This document shows positions 1 through 7,549 of a stretch of 47,746 nt of DNA, one piece after another. The position numbers and the translations under genes are program-made. How positions within the stretch are numbered: the stretch's first letter is position 1; every line of letters begins with the position of its first letter. A model generated the notes under the pieces. That model saw only the letters and a program-made list of their open reading frames with translations, searched no databases and was not told the DNA's origin. Source of the stretch: Anaerococcus obesiensis ph10 (GTDB taxonomy: Bacteria > Bacillota > Clostridia > Tissierellales > Peptoniphilaceae); assembly GCF_000311745.1 (NCBI RefSeq), contig NZ_HE978532.1, positions 319,664-367,409 of the forward strand, read 5' to 3'.

Positions 1-72
1 CCCTCTGCTAAGAGCCTTCGGAGAACGCACACACCCTTTAGGGTGTATAAGTGCGCCCTTGTAAACAAGGGA
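1..72. other. oriT-like region, MOBQ-type nic site (left)
   Basis: The plus strand shows a perfect palindrome ACACCCTTTAGGGTGT (31-46), immediately followed by ATAAGTGCGCCCTT (47-60), and then a second palindrome CCCTTGTAAACAAGGG (56-71). TAAGTGCGCCCT is the recognised nic core of MOBQ-type origins such as RSF1010 and pIP501, where it lies next to an inverted repeat, as here. CTCTGCTAAGAG (3-14) is a further small stem. The sequence sits between the DUF3847 gene and the window edge, where a MobA/MobL-type relaxase is expected. The palindromes may also terminate transcription. The same arrangement recurs inverted at 47675-47746. Confidence 0.75.
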
Positions 73-393
73 CTATTCTTCGATGTCCGTTTCTTCATCT
101 TCTTTTCCTGTATTTTCTACTTCCATCTGTTCTCTTTGCTCTATGATTTTTAAGATTTTTTGATTGACTGCTTCTTTGATATTTGGGAATGTGATTAACT
201 GATAAAATTCATCTTTGGTGAAATCCTTGCTTTCTGTAAAGATACTTTCAAAGACTGCTCCTTTTTCATATATTCTTTTATCTCTCTTTTTTCTTTCTTC
301 TTGTTTCTGTTGACTGATGAGCTTTTTTCTTTTGTTTTGTAACTGCTTAATTTCTTCTTCTGCCATTAAGATTTTTTCATCTATGTTTTTCAT
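73..393 (-). CDS. DUF3847 family protein, probable relaxosome accessory protein (left copy)
   Basis: A 106-residue charged protein. The first half is a predicted coiled coil rich in Glu, Lys and Gln (residues about 3-40), followed by the conserved GAVFESIF segment and a short C-terminal domain ending in an acidic tail. The start at 393 is preferred over the longer reading because a good AAAGGA ribosome site precedes it and the right-hand copy begins at the same residue. DUF3847 genes habitually sit next to mobilization genes; the layout resembles TraD/MobC-type accessory factors that help the relaxase at oriT. That role is inferred from position and coiled-coil character only. It is about 85 percent identical by eye to the copy at 47354-47674. 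Confidence 0.85.
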   Translation of the reverse strand: MKNIDEKILMAEEEIKQLQNKRKKLISQQKQEERKKRDKRIYEKGAVFESIFTESKDFTKDEFYQLITFPNIKEAVNQKILKIIEQREQMEVENTGKEDEETDIEE

Positions 394-424
394 TTTCTGT
401 GTTCCTTTCTTTTTAATTTTGAGC

Positions 425-463
425 AATAAAAAAACAGTAAACCATTTTTTTGATTTACTGTTT
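425..463 (-). terminator. Rho-independent terminator after the ABC-F cargo gene
   Basis: On the minus strand AAACAGTAAATC pairs with GGTTTACTGTTT and is followed by a run of T. It separates the cargo gene from the DUF3847/mobilization unit. The same hairpin, with a shorter loop, is at 47288-47319 in the right element, so it belongs to the element backbone and marks the edge of the cargo slot. Confidence 0.8.
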
Positions 464-503
464 CTGAGTTAGTCTTTTTCTAAACTTTGAGTGTTTATTT
501 CAT

Positions 504-1982
504 TTATAATTGTATGATTTTATTGGCTATATCCTCTACAAATCGCTTATCGTGTTCTACAAATATGAGTGTAGGCTTTGCTTCTTTTATAATTTCCTCA
601 ATCTGTATTCTTGATATTACATCTATATAATTCAGTGGTTCGTCCCAAACAAATATATGAGCTGGCTTTGATAAACTTACAGCAATTAAAACTTTCTTTT
701 TTTGTCCATCGCTATAGTTCTTCATATCCATTTCAAATAATTCTCTTACAAAATCTAATTTCCTAAGAATTGTTTTGCACAATGTTTCATCAACACCTTG
801 CTTATGAATATACTCATTTAGGCTACCTGTTAAATTAGATGTATCTTGAGGAATATACGATATTTTTAAATTACTTGCCGATTTTATTTCACCAATATAC
901 TCATGATGTAACTCTAATAAAATTTTAATCAAGGTTGATTTTCCACTACCATTTTGACCATATATAGCCACTATATCGCCTTGTTTTATCTCGAAACTTA
1001 CATTGCTTAATATCTGTCTCTCTCCATAGCATGATGATAAATTGCTAACCGATATTAGAGGATTTTTATGATGATGTAATGGATGCAATAATAAACTTTC
1101 CTTTGTTTCAATATCTTTTAGTAAACTCTGTTTTTCTTCTATTGCCTTGTTTTGTCTATTCTCCAAATTCTTAGATTTTTTCATCATCTTGGCTGATTGA
1201 TGACCTATATGTCCTTTGTCTGGTTTTACACCTGATACTTTCACACCATTTTTAGTATTTTCAATTTTATCAGACCAAATTTGACTTTGTCTTGCAGCCT
1301 CTTTTAATCGTTTAATATCTTTTCTTAATCTCTCATTTTGACTAATTTCAAATTGGTCTTTCATCACTTTGTTTTCATACCATGATGTAAAATTTCCCGA
1401 TTGGACATCAATAGAATTCCTGTTAATAGAAATAACATGATTGATACAACCATCTAAAAAATCTCTATCATGAGATATAAGCAAAAATCCTTTTTTACTT
1501 TTCAGATATTCACTTACAATTTTTCTTCCGTCCATATCTAAATGGTTTGTTGGTTCATCAATAAGTAAAAAGCCATCTTCTCTTGTAAACAAAATAGCTA
1601 AAAGGATTTTTGTTTGTTCTCCTTTAGAAAGCGTTTCAAACTCTCTGTAAACAAGGTTCTCATCTACATTTAGCAAATTAAGTTCTCTAAATAATTTCCA
1701 TTCTTCCTCATCTGATATTAGTTCTTTATATAACTCAATTCCTAATTTTGAAGTATCAATTATATCTGGTGGAAATTTAATAAATTCAACATCCTTGCTT
1801 ATTTTACCTTGATAAGTTTCTTGATTTAAAAGTAACTTAAATAGAGTTGATTTACCAATTCCATTTCTTCCTATCAATCCTATTTTCCAGTTTGTATCAA
1901 AGGAAAACGATACATTTTCAAATATAGGTTTTACATATCCATAATATGAGAAAGTGAGGTTTTCAATTTTAATTGCCGACAT
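504..1982 (-). CDS. Lsa-type ABC-F ribosomal protection protein (putative antibiotic resistance)
   Basis: A 492-residue soluble protein with two ABC ATPase domains and no membrane segments, as in ABC-F proteins. Domain 1: Walker A GRNGIGKST (about 38-46), signature LSKGEQ, Walker B LLIDEPTNHLD. A long charged linker (about 205-300) corresponds to the antibiotic resistance domain. Domain 2: Walker A GQNGSGKST, a degenerate signature YSDGQKKK and FVWDEPLNYID. Length, the opening segment and the linker resemble the Lsa/CplR group, which dislodges lincosamides, pleuromutilins and streptogramin A from the ribosome; the exact phenotype cannot be read from sequence. It is the cargo of the left IME, between the recombinase and a terminator. 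RBS GAGGGGGGTG precedes the ATG. Confidence 0.85.
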   Translation of the reverse strand: MSAIKIENLTFSYYGYVKPIFENVSFSFDTNWKIGLIGRNGIGKSTLFKLLLNQETYQGKISKDVEFIKFPPDIIDTSKLGIELYKELISDEEEWKLFRELNLLNVDENLVYREFETLSKGEQTKILLAILFTREDGFLLIDEPTNHLDMDGRKIVSEYLKSKKGFLLISHDRDFLDGCINHVISINRNSIDVQSGNFTSWYENKVMKDQFEISQNERLRKDIKRLKEAARQSQIWSDKIENTKNGVKVSGVKPDKGHIGHQSAKMMKKSKNLENRQNKAIEEKQSLLKDIETKESLLLHPLHHHKNPLISVSNLSSCYGERQILSNVSFEIKQGDIVAIYGQNGSGKSTLIKILLELHHEYIGEIKSASNLKISYIPQDTSNLTGSLNEYIHKQGVDETLCKTILRKLDFVRELFEMDMKNYSDGQKKKVLIAVSLSKPAHIFVWDEPLNYIDVISRIQIEEIIKEAKPTLIFVEHDKRFVEDIANKIIQL

Positions 1983-2017
1983 AAAAACACCCCCCTCACA
2001 ATCCTATTTTGTTTAAT

Positions 2018-2026
2018 ATTATACCA
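2018..2026 (-). promoter_or_regulatory. Promoter -10 element for the ABC-F cargo gene
   Basis: On the minus strand an extended -10, TGGTATAAT, overlaps the 3' end of the recombinase gene, about 36 bases before the ABC-F start codon. No good -35 is visible. The right element has a matching TATAAT at 46631-46636 ahead of its own cargo gene, so this seems to be a backbone promoter that serves whichever cargo is present. Confidence 0.55.
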
Positions 2027-2029
2027 TTT

Positions 2030-3700
2030 TTAAGCCATTTTTTCTATATCAGCTTTCTGTGGTACTTGACAGTTGCCTATAAAGTTAAAGTAAACATCAA
2101 CTTGTTGTTTTCTGTCTTTTCCTTTTCTTCCCCCTGTTGCTTCATGGACTACTACTTTTTCTATATATTCATTTATCATCGGTACTGTAAGTTCCTCAAT
2201 GTCTGTATACTTCTCTATCATCTTTAGGAATTTATCGGTATCAACTTTTCTCTGATGGTAGCTTTCTATTTCTTGCTCAAAATGCTGTATTTGTTTTTCT
2301 AAGTCTTGTTGCTCCGTATCATATATATTAAATAATCTATCAAAGTGTTTTACAGGAATTTTCCCAAGTGCGTGGTCTTCATACAGCTTTGTAATAAGTG
2401 TTGTCAATTCTCCATTTCTTGAGGACAGTTTTTCTAATTTCTCTTTATCCTCTTGATACTTTTCTTCTCTTTTTTCGTCGGATAACTTGTTCATCACTTT
2501 TAGAAATTCTTGCTTTTCTTCTTTTGCAAAATCTGTTATTTCCTTTATTGATTTTAAGAGAATTTCATTCACTGTTTTTACTTTAATGTAGTGCATACTG
2601 CAACTGCCTTTTCTGTGTCTGTAATGTTGACATACAAAAGAGTAATCACTATCATATTTCTTTTCTTTATGTTCTGCCGGCTCTCTGTAACTTAATTTTC
2701 CTCCACAATCTGCACAGATTAAAAGTCCTGTAAGTGGATTTGATGTTGTACCGTACTTCGGACTTCTTCTTACTGTCTTTCTTAGCCTTTGAGCATTATT
2801 CCATGTTTCTTCGTCAATGATAGCTTCATGGGTGTTTTTGAAGATAATGAGTTCCTCTTCTTTTGCCTTTCTGCGTTTCTTAGTTTTGTAATCAAGGCAT
2901 ATTGTTTTACCAAGTACAGTGTGTCCCATATATTCTCTTTTTTCTAAGATATAGCCTACTGTGGTCGGTGTCCAAAAATACGGGTCTTCTATTCCTCTTT
3001 TCTTGGAGCTATGGTTATTTTCAGGGTAATGTATTTCTGCATAGGCTGATGGGATAAGGACTTTATCTTTGGTTAGTATATCTGCTATCTGTGTTACTCC
3101 ATATCCCTCTATTACAAGATGGTAAATGCGTTTTACGACCTTTGCACTCTCTTTATCGACAAGTAGCTCCTGTTTGTTCTTAGGGTTTCTAAAATAGCCG
3201 TATGGCACACTTGGGGATACTCTTTTACCCTCTTCCATTCTTGCTCTGAAGATAGATTGTATTTTTCTTGATGTATCTCTTGCGTACCATTCGTTCATAA
3301 TGTTTAGAAATGGGGTAAAGTCGCTTTCTGCTTGTTTCTCACTGTCTATTCCGTTATTGATAGCAATAAACCTTACTCCCTTTTCTTTGAACAGTATTTC
3401 GGTGTAAAAGCCTACTTTGAGGTAATCTCTGCCAAACCTACTCATATCTTTTACTATCACAGTAGATACTTTGTTTTCTTCTACTGCTTTTATCATCTTT
3501 TGAAATCCCTCTCTATCAAAGGTTGTTCCGCTTACTCCATCGTCTGTATAGTGATAAATATTTACAAAGCCGTTTCTTTTGGCATAGCTTTCAAGTAGCT
3601 GCTTTTGATTGGTGATGGAATTGCTCTCTCCTTGCATTTCATCATCACGACTTAAACGCTCATAAAGGGCTGTTTGTCCTGTTCTTTTCATATTTGACAT
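2030..3700 (-). CDS. Large serine recombinase (site-specific integrase/resolvase family)
   Basis: A 556-residue large serine recombinase that would integrate and excise the IME. The N-terminal resolvase domain (about 8-150) has the catalytic serine in YERLSRDD (Ser17) and the arginine motif KDMSRFGRD. The recombinase domain (about 170-290) is followed by a zinc ribbon with CADC (about 333) and a second cysteine pair, CQHYRHRKGSC (about 360), then a long coiled coil (about 400-500) and a C-terminal tail. This matches the TnpX/Tn4451-like group in length and order. RBS AAAGGAGG lies 8 bases before the ATG. It appears intact, unlike the copy at 46175-46624, and might act on both elements because their inner ends are alike. 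Confidence 0.93.
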   Translation of the reverse strand: MSNMKRTGQTALYERLSRDDEMQGESNSITNQKQLLESYAKRNGFVNIYHYTDDGVSGTTFDREGFQKMIKAVEENKVSTVIVKDMSRFGRDYLKVGFYTEILFKEKGVRFIAINNGIDSEKQAESDFTPFLNIMNEWYARDTSRKIQSIFRARMEEGKRVSPSVPYGYFRNPKNKQELLVDKESAKVVKRIYHLVIEGYGVTQIADILTKDKVLIPSAYAEIHYPENNHSSKKRGIEDPYFWTPTTVGYILEKREYMGHTVLGKTICLDYKTKKRRKAKEEELIIFKNTHEAIIDEETWNNAQRLRKTVRRSPKYGTTSNPLTGLLICADCGGKLSYREPAEHKEKKYDSDYSFVCQHYRHRKGSCSMHYIKVKTVNEILLKSIKEITDFAKEEKQEFLKVMNKLSDEKREEKYQEDKEKLEKLSSRNGELTTLITKLYEDHALGKIPVKHFDRLFNIYDTEQQDLEKQIQHFEQEIESYHQRKVDTDKFLKMIEKYTDIEELTVPMINEYIEKVVVHEATGGRKGKDRKQQVDVYFNFIGNCQVPQKADIEKMA

Positions 3701-3734
3701 GAGAATTACCTCCTTTCCAAGTTTTTATTATTTT

Positions 3735-3760
3735 CTCTGTCCTTATAAGGTTAATCCTTT
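3735..3760. other. Inner end (attachment site) of the left IME
   Basis: Read on the minus strand, virD4 sequence ends in GACCCTAAA and continues as GGATTAACCTTATAAGGACA. The right element begins with the same GGATTAGCCTTATAAGG at 46118. The 10-bp palindrome CCTTATAAGG lies 6-7 bases inside each end and could be part of the recombinase binding site. A GA crossover dinucleotide, as in TnpX-type elements, would fit GGATTA, but this is inference from two ends only. Confidence 0.65.
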
Positions 3761-4321
3761 AGGGTCTGTTACTACATAGGAAGAGTGCATTTGCATTAGG
3801 TTTGGCTTTACATAAAATCTTGTTTTACCTGATCCAGAACCACCTATTACTAGTACATTTTTATTTCTAGCGTACTTAGGATTTTTAGGTCTTGAATTCA
3901 TTGTTAGTCTTTCGGTATTAGTTATAAGAACATTGTTTTCAAACTTCGGATCAATGTATGGAGCAATATCCTTGCTTTCTCCCCATCTTGCAGATCCATA
4001 TTCTTTACCTTGCCTATATTTCTTTTTATTTTTACCTTTACTATAAACAATTAGCTTAACAAGACCAGCAACTGAAATACCTATTAACAAGTCCCTTGGA
4101 TTAATACTTGGTATATAAGATAAAGTTCCTATATCAGAAATTCCCACCATTATTCTATCAATAATATCTCCTCCAACATAAGAATTGATGTGATTAGAAA
4201 AGATATTTCCAATGTAGAAAAAGGATAGATAAGGAATGTTTGATAATATAAATTTCTTTGGGTTGTCTATTTTAATTAAGTTTTTAATATCAGAAAGAAT
4301 GGCTTCTAATACCTTATTCAT
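3743..4321 (-). pseudogene. virD4/TraG-type coupling protein, N-terminal part, cut by the IME
   Basis: The first about 188 residues of a VirD4-type type IV coupling protein. Two hydrophobic segments (about 24-48 and 78-93) are followed by the KEYGSARWG motif and Walker A GGSGSGKTRF (about 158-167). The reading frame breaks at SYVVTDPKG, a conserved point well before Walker B and the C-terminal half of a protein that is normally about 600 residues. The last three codons and the stop come from the inserted element. It starts inside the end of the preceding gene (8-base overlap), so it was the distal gene of the operon. Conjugation of this element should be blocked unless the IME excises precisely. 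Confidence 0.9.
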
Positions 4322-5048
4322 CGTAGAAACCTTCGCTATCTAATAAAATTAGTAGGTAGTGTCTTCCCTTTGGTGTTATAAATGTTTGTATGCCTACAAG
4401 TGTACCAAGTGGATCAACCCATTCTTTTACTTCAAAATATCCCTTGTTCTTATCTGCATAAGGTAAGAGTTTCTTTTTCTTATCTCTATAAATTAATCCC
4501 TTATCCATTAGAAAACTTATAAATTGATTTTGTGGTATTCCTAACTCTTTGGCAGTATTTCTAAAGTTTGTAAGTAGATTATAATCTACTAATTTGTCAT
4601 AATAATCTGCCTTTGGTCTTAATTCTTCAATTTCTTCTTCTCTTTCGGAAATAATTCTATTGGCTACCAGAATTGCATTTGCTAGTAGCTCTTCGTTAGT
4701 TTTCTTTTCTTGACCAGCTATATATCCTCCATTTTTTCTAATACTTGGTAAGACTTCTCTAGTTACCCAAGCTTTGAATATTTTTGCTTGTGGTAGTTTT
4801 GATGAGAGGATAAGTGAATACAATCCTGACTCATTAATTATTGAAATATTCTGTATTCCTCCAGGGGTGTTCCATTTCGTTACACCCTTATCTTCTTCAT
4901 CTACATGATCATAAACAGCTTTTCTTGGATTGACATATCCTAACATAGCTGCTACTTCTTTAGCTATAAAGAAAAACTCACCGTCTTTTTCTATAACAGT
5001 GAGTTTCCCAAAATTCTTATTTTCAAATGTTTCTAAATTACTTATCAT
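4314..5048 (-). CDS. Phage-type antirepressor (BRO-N plus KilAC domains)
   Basis: A 244-residue protein with an N-terminal BRO-N domain (about 8-110; VAAMLGYVNPRKAV, ESGLYSLI, FKAWVTREVLPSIRKNGGY) and a C-terminal KilAC-like DNA-binding region (about 150-235; TAKELGIPQNQFISFL and GRHYLL). Such proteins relieve repression in prophages, and they are also found as cargo in ICEs. Here it is translationally coupled to its neighbours: ATGA-type overlap with PcfB upstream and an 8-base overlap with virD4 downstream, so it is co-expressed with conjugation genes. Its target repressor is not in the window. Confidence 0.9.
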   Translation of the reverse strand: MISNLETFENKNFGKLTVIEKDGEFFFIAKEVAAMLGYVNPRKAVYDHVDEEDKGVTKWNTPGGIQNISIINESGLYSLILSSKLPQAKIFKAWVTREVLPSIRKNGGYIAGQEKKTNEELLANAILVANRIISEREEEIEELRPKADYYDKLVDYNLLTNFRNTAKELGIPQNQFISFLMDKGLIYRDKKKKLLPYADKNKGYFEVKEWVDPLGTLVGIQTFITPKGRHYLLILLDSEGFYDE

Positions 5049-5530
5049 AAGCTTTGCTCCTTATGTTTATTTTTAACTTTATCTTTACTAATTGTGTCCT
5101 TAGCCATATCTTTAAACTTATTTATTGTCTTCGTTATTGAATCTTTCCTATCGGCTTTTCTTTCAGAAGCCTTAACCGCTTTTTTAAAGGCATGTTCCAT
5201 TACCTTTATATCCTTAGATTGAAAAAACACAGAGTGGTTACCAGTTTCCTTATCTTTCATAACAGAAAACTTCACTCCGTGTTTATTTAAAATTTTCTTT
5301 AATTCTTTTAACTCAGGATCTTTTAGGTTGATTTCTTCTAACTGTCCTTTTTTAACCATATCTTTTAGCTTTACTTCTTCTCCGTTATTTTTTATTACAT
5401 TTTTCAAGCCTCCTTGTTCCTCTATTTGCTTGTGAACTTTCTTTAAGGCATCAAGAATTGCTTTACTTGTTGCTTTTGCAAGTCTTACTTCAAGATTAAG
5501 ACTTGACCTAGATACTTCTTCATTAATCAT
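5045..5530 (-). CDS. PcfB family protein (DUF3801)
   Basis: A 161-residue basic, helical protein. The central block (about 60-125: ELKELKKILNKHGVKFSVMKD, then VFFQSKDIKVMEHAFKKAV) is the DUF3801/PcfB signature, and the C-terminus is very Lys-rich. PcfB of pCF10-like systems is an accessory factor that works with the coupling protein during conjugation. The gene overlaps the DnaC-like gene by 8 bases and the antirepressor by 4, so it is part of one operon. In many ICEs PcfB is directly followed by VirD4; here an antirepressor gene lies between them. Confidence 0.88.
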   Translation of the reverse strand: MINEEVSRSSLNLEVRLAKATSKAILDALKKVHKQIEEQGGLKNVIKNNGEEVKLKDMVKKGQLEEINLKDPELKELKKILNKHGVKFSVMKDKETGNHSVFFQSKDIKVMEHAFKKAVKASERKADRKDSITKTINKFKDMAKDTISKDKVKNKHKEQSL

Positions 5531-6350
5531 CTATTCCACCTCCATATAAAAGTAACTCTTTGTATTTTCTTAACTTCTCTTGATGGATTTTTCTTCTAAA
5601 ATCTTCTCCCGTAACTTTAACTGGTATTGTCATTTCAAGTATTCTTGAATATATCCTCTGATACTCAAGGTCTATATTAGGATTTTGAATAATTTCCAAT
5701 GATAAGTTTGTAGTAAAAATTGTCGGCCTGCCTTTTAAGTATCTTGAGTTTATAATGTTATATACCTGTTCTCTTGCATAAGATGTATCCCTTTCAATTC
5801 CAAGATCATCTAAAATTAACAACGGAATGTTTGATAGGTTATCTATAATTTCATTTGAATCTAGCTTAAATGCTGATTTTTGTATTTGGTTTATAACCTG
5901 AGATAAATTCATAATCTTAACTTTAACTTGTTCTCTTTCAATTAATTCATTTGCAATAGAACAAGCAAGATAAGTCTTTCCACTGCCAACATCTCCATAA
6001 AATAAAAGTCCAACATTGTCCTCCTTCATTTGCTCAAAACTTTTGGCATAATTGTAAGCAACCTTGTAATCTTGTCCCTTTTCATTTAGGAATTTCTCAA
6101 AAGTATATTGGTGTTGGAGCGGCGATGAGAAGCAATCTCTTTTCAATGACGATATTTTCATCAGTCTTTCTCTTTCTTCATTTTCCTTATCTCTCTTTAT
6201 TTCACATTCACATTTAATTCTGGGAATAAACTTTGTAAAGCCAAAGTCAAGTAATTCTCCATCGACTCTTTTACCACATACCTTGCAATAGATATGTCCA
6301 TTTCTTTCAATATCATTTTCTCTTAATACAAAATCTTTTAAGTTCTTCAT
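5523..6350 (-). CDS. DnaC/IstB-like ATP-binding protein (helicase loader type)
   Basis: A 275-residue AAA+ ATPase. A cysteine cluster near the N-terminus (CKVCGKRV about 22-29 and CECE about 48) suggests a zinc-binding head. The ATPase core has Walker A YGDVGSGKTYLA (about 118-129), Walker B LLILDDLGIE (about 172-181) and sensor TIFTTNLS. The family loads replicative helicase, and the gene is coupled to the RepA_N initiator through a 4-base ATGA overlap, which supports a role in replication of the element's circular form. Confidence is high for the family and moderate for the role. Confidence 0.9.
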   Translation of the reverse strand: MKNLKDFVLRENDIERNGHIYCKVCGKRVDGELLDFGFTKFIPRIKCECEIKRDKENEERERLMKISSLKRDCFSSPLQHQYTFEKFLNEKGQDYKVAYNYAKSFEQMKEDNVGLLFYGDVGSGKTYLACSIANELIEREQVKVKIMNLSQVINQIQKSAFKLDSNEIIDNLSNIPLLILDDLGIERDTSYAREQVYNIINSRYLKGRPTIFTTNLSLEIIQNPNIDLEYQRIYSRILEMTIPVKVTGEDFRRKIHQEKLRKYKELLLYGGGIDD

Positions 6351-7120
6351 AAACTCTCTCCTATATCGTAATTCATTTTCCTTGTTGTATTATCATTAAT
6401 GTTTTTTGCCTGATCATTAAGATACCAATTAATTATCGTTGCCTTGTGATCTTGATACACTCTGTTATTTGCTTTCATATATGACGACAACCTATCAATA
6501 TACTCACTAATCCTGCTTCCTAACTCATTTGTTAAGTCCTTATATTCTTCATCAGTCAAAAATATGTTTTTATATATTCCATAAGGTTTTTGCCCTTTGC
6601 TAAAATCATTCTTTCTTAACTCATTATTATTAATATTGTTATAGTTACCTTCCGATTTTCGAAAATCTTGACTTTCGATATTCGAATCTCTTGAATTTCG
6701 ATTATCGAACTTCTGGAATTTTGTTTTTCGAACTTCTTGATTTTTTAATTCCATATTATTAAATATGCTCATAAAGTCTTTAACATAAATTCTGTTAGGC
6801 TTTCCAAGTCCTTGTCTTTTCTTTTCAATCAGTCCTATTCCTGATTTAATATCAAGTTCAGATATTAATTTATTTGCTTTTTCACTTGCACAATTAAATT
6901 GATCTTTTATACTTTCTATTGTGTAGTAAATAAAGACTTTTCCATCTTCATCTATCCAGCCATTTTTATATGAAAGCCCCATTCGATTAAGCATATATGA
7001 ATACAAAACTTTAGCTTCAATAGAAATGCTCTCAAAAATCTCATCTTCCATTAATACCATAGGTAACCTAATGAAGTTATACATCTCAGATTGCCTATTA
7101 TAAAAATAATCAAAATTCAT
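6347..7120 (-). CDS. repA: RepA_N family replication initiator of the conjugative element
   Basis: A 257-residue initiator. The N-terminal RepA_N domain (about 1-110) contains YNFIRLPMVLM, the winged-helix region LSIEAKVLYSYMLNRMGLS and GLIEKKRQGLGKPNRIYV. The middle (about 120-165) is a low-complexity Arg/Ser/Asn/Glu linker, and the C-terminus resembles other ICE RepA proteins. The start at 7120 is chosen because GGAGG lies just upstream. In this family the replication origin lies inside the rep gene; the linker here is encoded by four 23-bp DNA repeats (separate entry). A terminator-like hairpin in the leader (7145-7179) may restrict expression. Confidence 0.92.
   Translation of the reverse strand: MNFDYFYNRQSEMYNFIRLPMVLMEDEIFESISIEAKVLYSYMLNRMGLSYKNGWIDEDGKVFIYYTIESIKDQFNCASEKANKLISELDIKSGIGLIEKKRQGLGKPNRIYVKDFMSIFNNMELKNQEVRKTKFQKFDNRNSRDSNIESQDFRKSEGNYNNINNNELRKNDFSKGQKPYGIYKNIFLTDEEYKDLTNELGSRISEYIDRLSSYMKANNRVYQDHKATIINWYLNDQAKNINDNTTRKMNYDIGESL
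6656..6741. repeat. Four 23-bp iterons inside repA (candidate replication origin)
   Basis: TTCGAA or ATCGAA cores recur at exactly 23-base spacing (CGAA at 6660, 6683, 6706 and 6729), each followed within a few bases by CTTGA- or CTGGA-type sequence and, in the middle units, by TTTCGAT. A 23-base period is not a multiple of three, so the protein sequence is not the repeating unit; selection is on DNA. RepA_N replicons are known to have iterons in the rep coding region. The stretch overlaps codons for the linker of this initiator. Confidence 0.7.
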
Positions 7121-7144
7121 TCTTACCTCCTTTCTTTGAAATAA

Positions 7145-7179
7145 CAAAAAGACGACAGAATTATTGCTTTCTATCGTCT
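7145..7179 (-). terminator. Terminator/attenuator between the CD1845-type gene and repA
   Basis: Minus strand: AGACGATAGA, a 10-base loop, TCTGTCGTCT, then TTTTTG. It lies just upstream of the repA ribosome site and downstream of the CD1845-type gene. It probably ends transcription from outside the element or attenuates repA. Confidence 0.7.
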
Positions 7180-7204
7180 ACGGTTGTCTTATATTTATTT
7201 TTCT

Positions 7205-7486
7205 TCAAATTGATTTTATTGTATAGTTTAATAATTCTAATAATCCAATAACATATATACCTAATTTAGGTAATCCAAATGGACTAAATAAAAATGCTAA
7301 TATTAGTGCTTCAATTACAATTTGCTTGTCTCCTTGAAAAATGCTAGCTATTCCAATTATAAAAATCAAAGTAGAAACTACGCTTAACAACGCAGTACTC
7401 AAACTTAATATGAAGGTTAAAAAAGCTATGAGCAAACTCAACACTAATCTTATCGGTAATAAAATTATTCTAATTATCCATCTCAT
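7205..7486 (-). CDS. CD1845-like small membrane protein of the conjugative element
   Basis: A 93-residue very hydrophobic protein with three likely membrane segments (about 5-22, 26-50 and 57-85) and a short positively charged N-terminus. Shape and position, first gene before repA in a Tn1549/CTn-type element, match the CD1845 family of unknown function. RBS TAGGAG precedes the ATG. Function is not established; it could be a chromosomal membrane protein, but its place ahead of the ICE replication genes argues for the ICE. Confidence 0.7.
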   Translation of the reverse strand: MRWIIRIILLPIRLVLSLLIAFLTFILSLSTALLSVVSTLIFIIGIASIFQGDKQIVIEALILAFLFSPFGLPKLGIYVIGLLELLNYTIKSI

Positions 7487-7494
7487 ACATACTC

Positions 7495-7532
7495 CTAAAA
7501 ATTAAACTGGGATTCATAACAAACCCCAGTTT
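7495..7532 (-). terminator. Terminator of the thiamine operon
   Basis: Minus strand AAACTGGG pairs with CCCAGTTT around a loop, followed by AATTTTTAGG. It lies 18 bases after the stop of the last gene in the thi operon and just ahead of the ICE gene start, so the ICE boundary must be close by. Confidence 0.7.
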
Positions 7533-7549
7533 CATAATTAGCGTGTCCT

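Larger units (their letters stand above)
1..3756 (-). mobile_element. Left integrative mobilizable element (IME), incomplete at window edge
   Basis: Seen: a module of serine recombinase, Lsa-type ABC-F gene, terminator, DUF3847 gene and oriT-like sequence, all on the minus strand, running out of the window at position 1. Its inner end lies at about 3755, where homology to the right-hand copy stops inside a shared AAAGGATTA and the outside sequence becomes virD4. The recombinase acts in excision and integration and the oriT region in mobilization by a helper conjugative element. The relaxase gene is not in the window and is inferred to lie beyond position 1. It is nested inside a conjugative element, so it may have arrived with that element or jumped into it later. 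Confidence 0.8.
3757..7486 (-). mobile_element. Fragment of a Tn1549/CTn-like conjugative element
   Basis: Seen: CD1845-type membrane protein, RepA_N initiator, DnaC-like loader, PcfB, antirepressor and VirD4 start, transcribed leftwards with overlapping genes. This order is typical of one end of Tn1549/CTn-type ICEs in Clostridia. The outer boundary lies between 7487 and about 7550, where the chromosomal thiamine operon ends; no direct repeat could be identified. The rest of the ICE would lie to the left of the IME, outside the window. Confidence 0.75.

Noticed and set aside
31..71. Palindromes at the window edge as plain terminators
   Set aside because: No T-run follows them, and the nic core TAAGTGCGCCCT between the two palindromes fits an oriT better. 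A terminator role in addition cannot be excluded.
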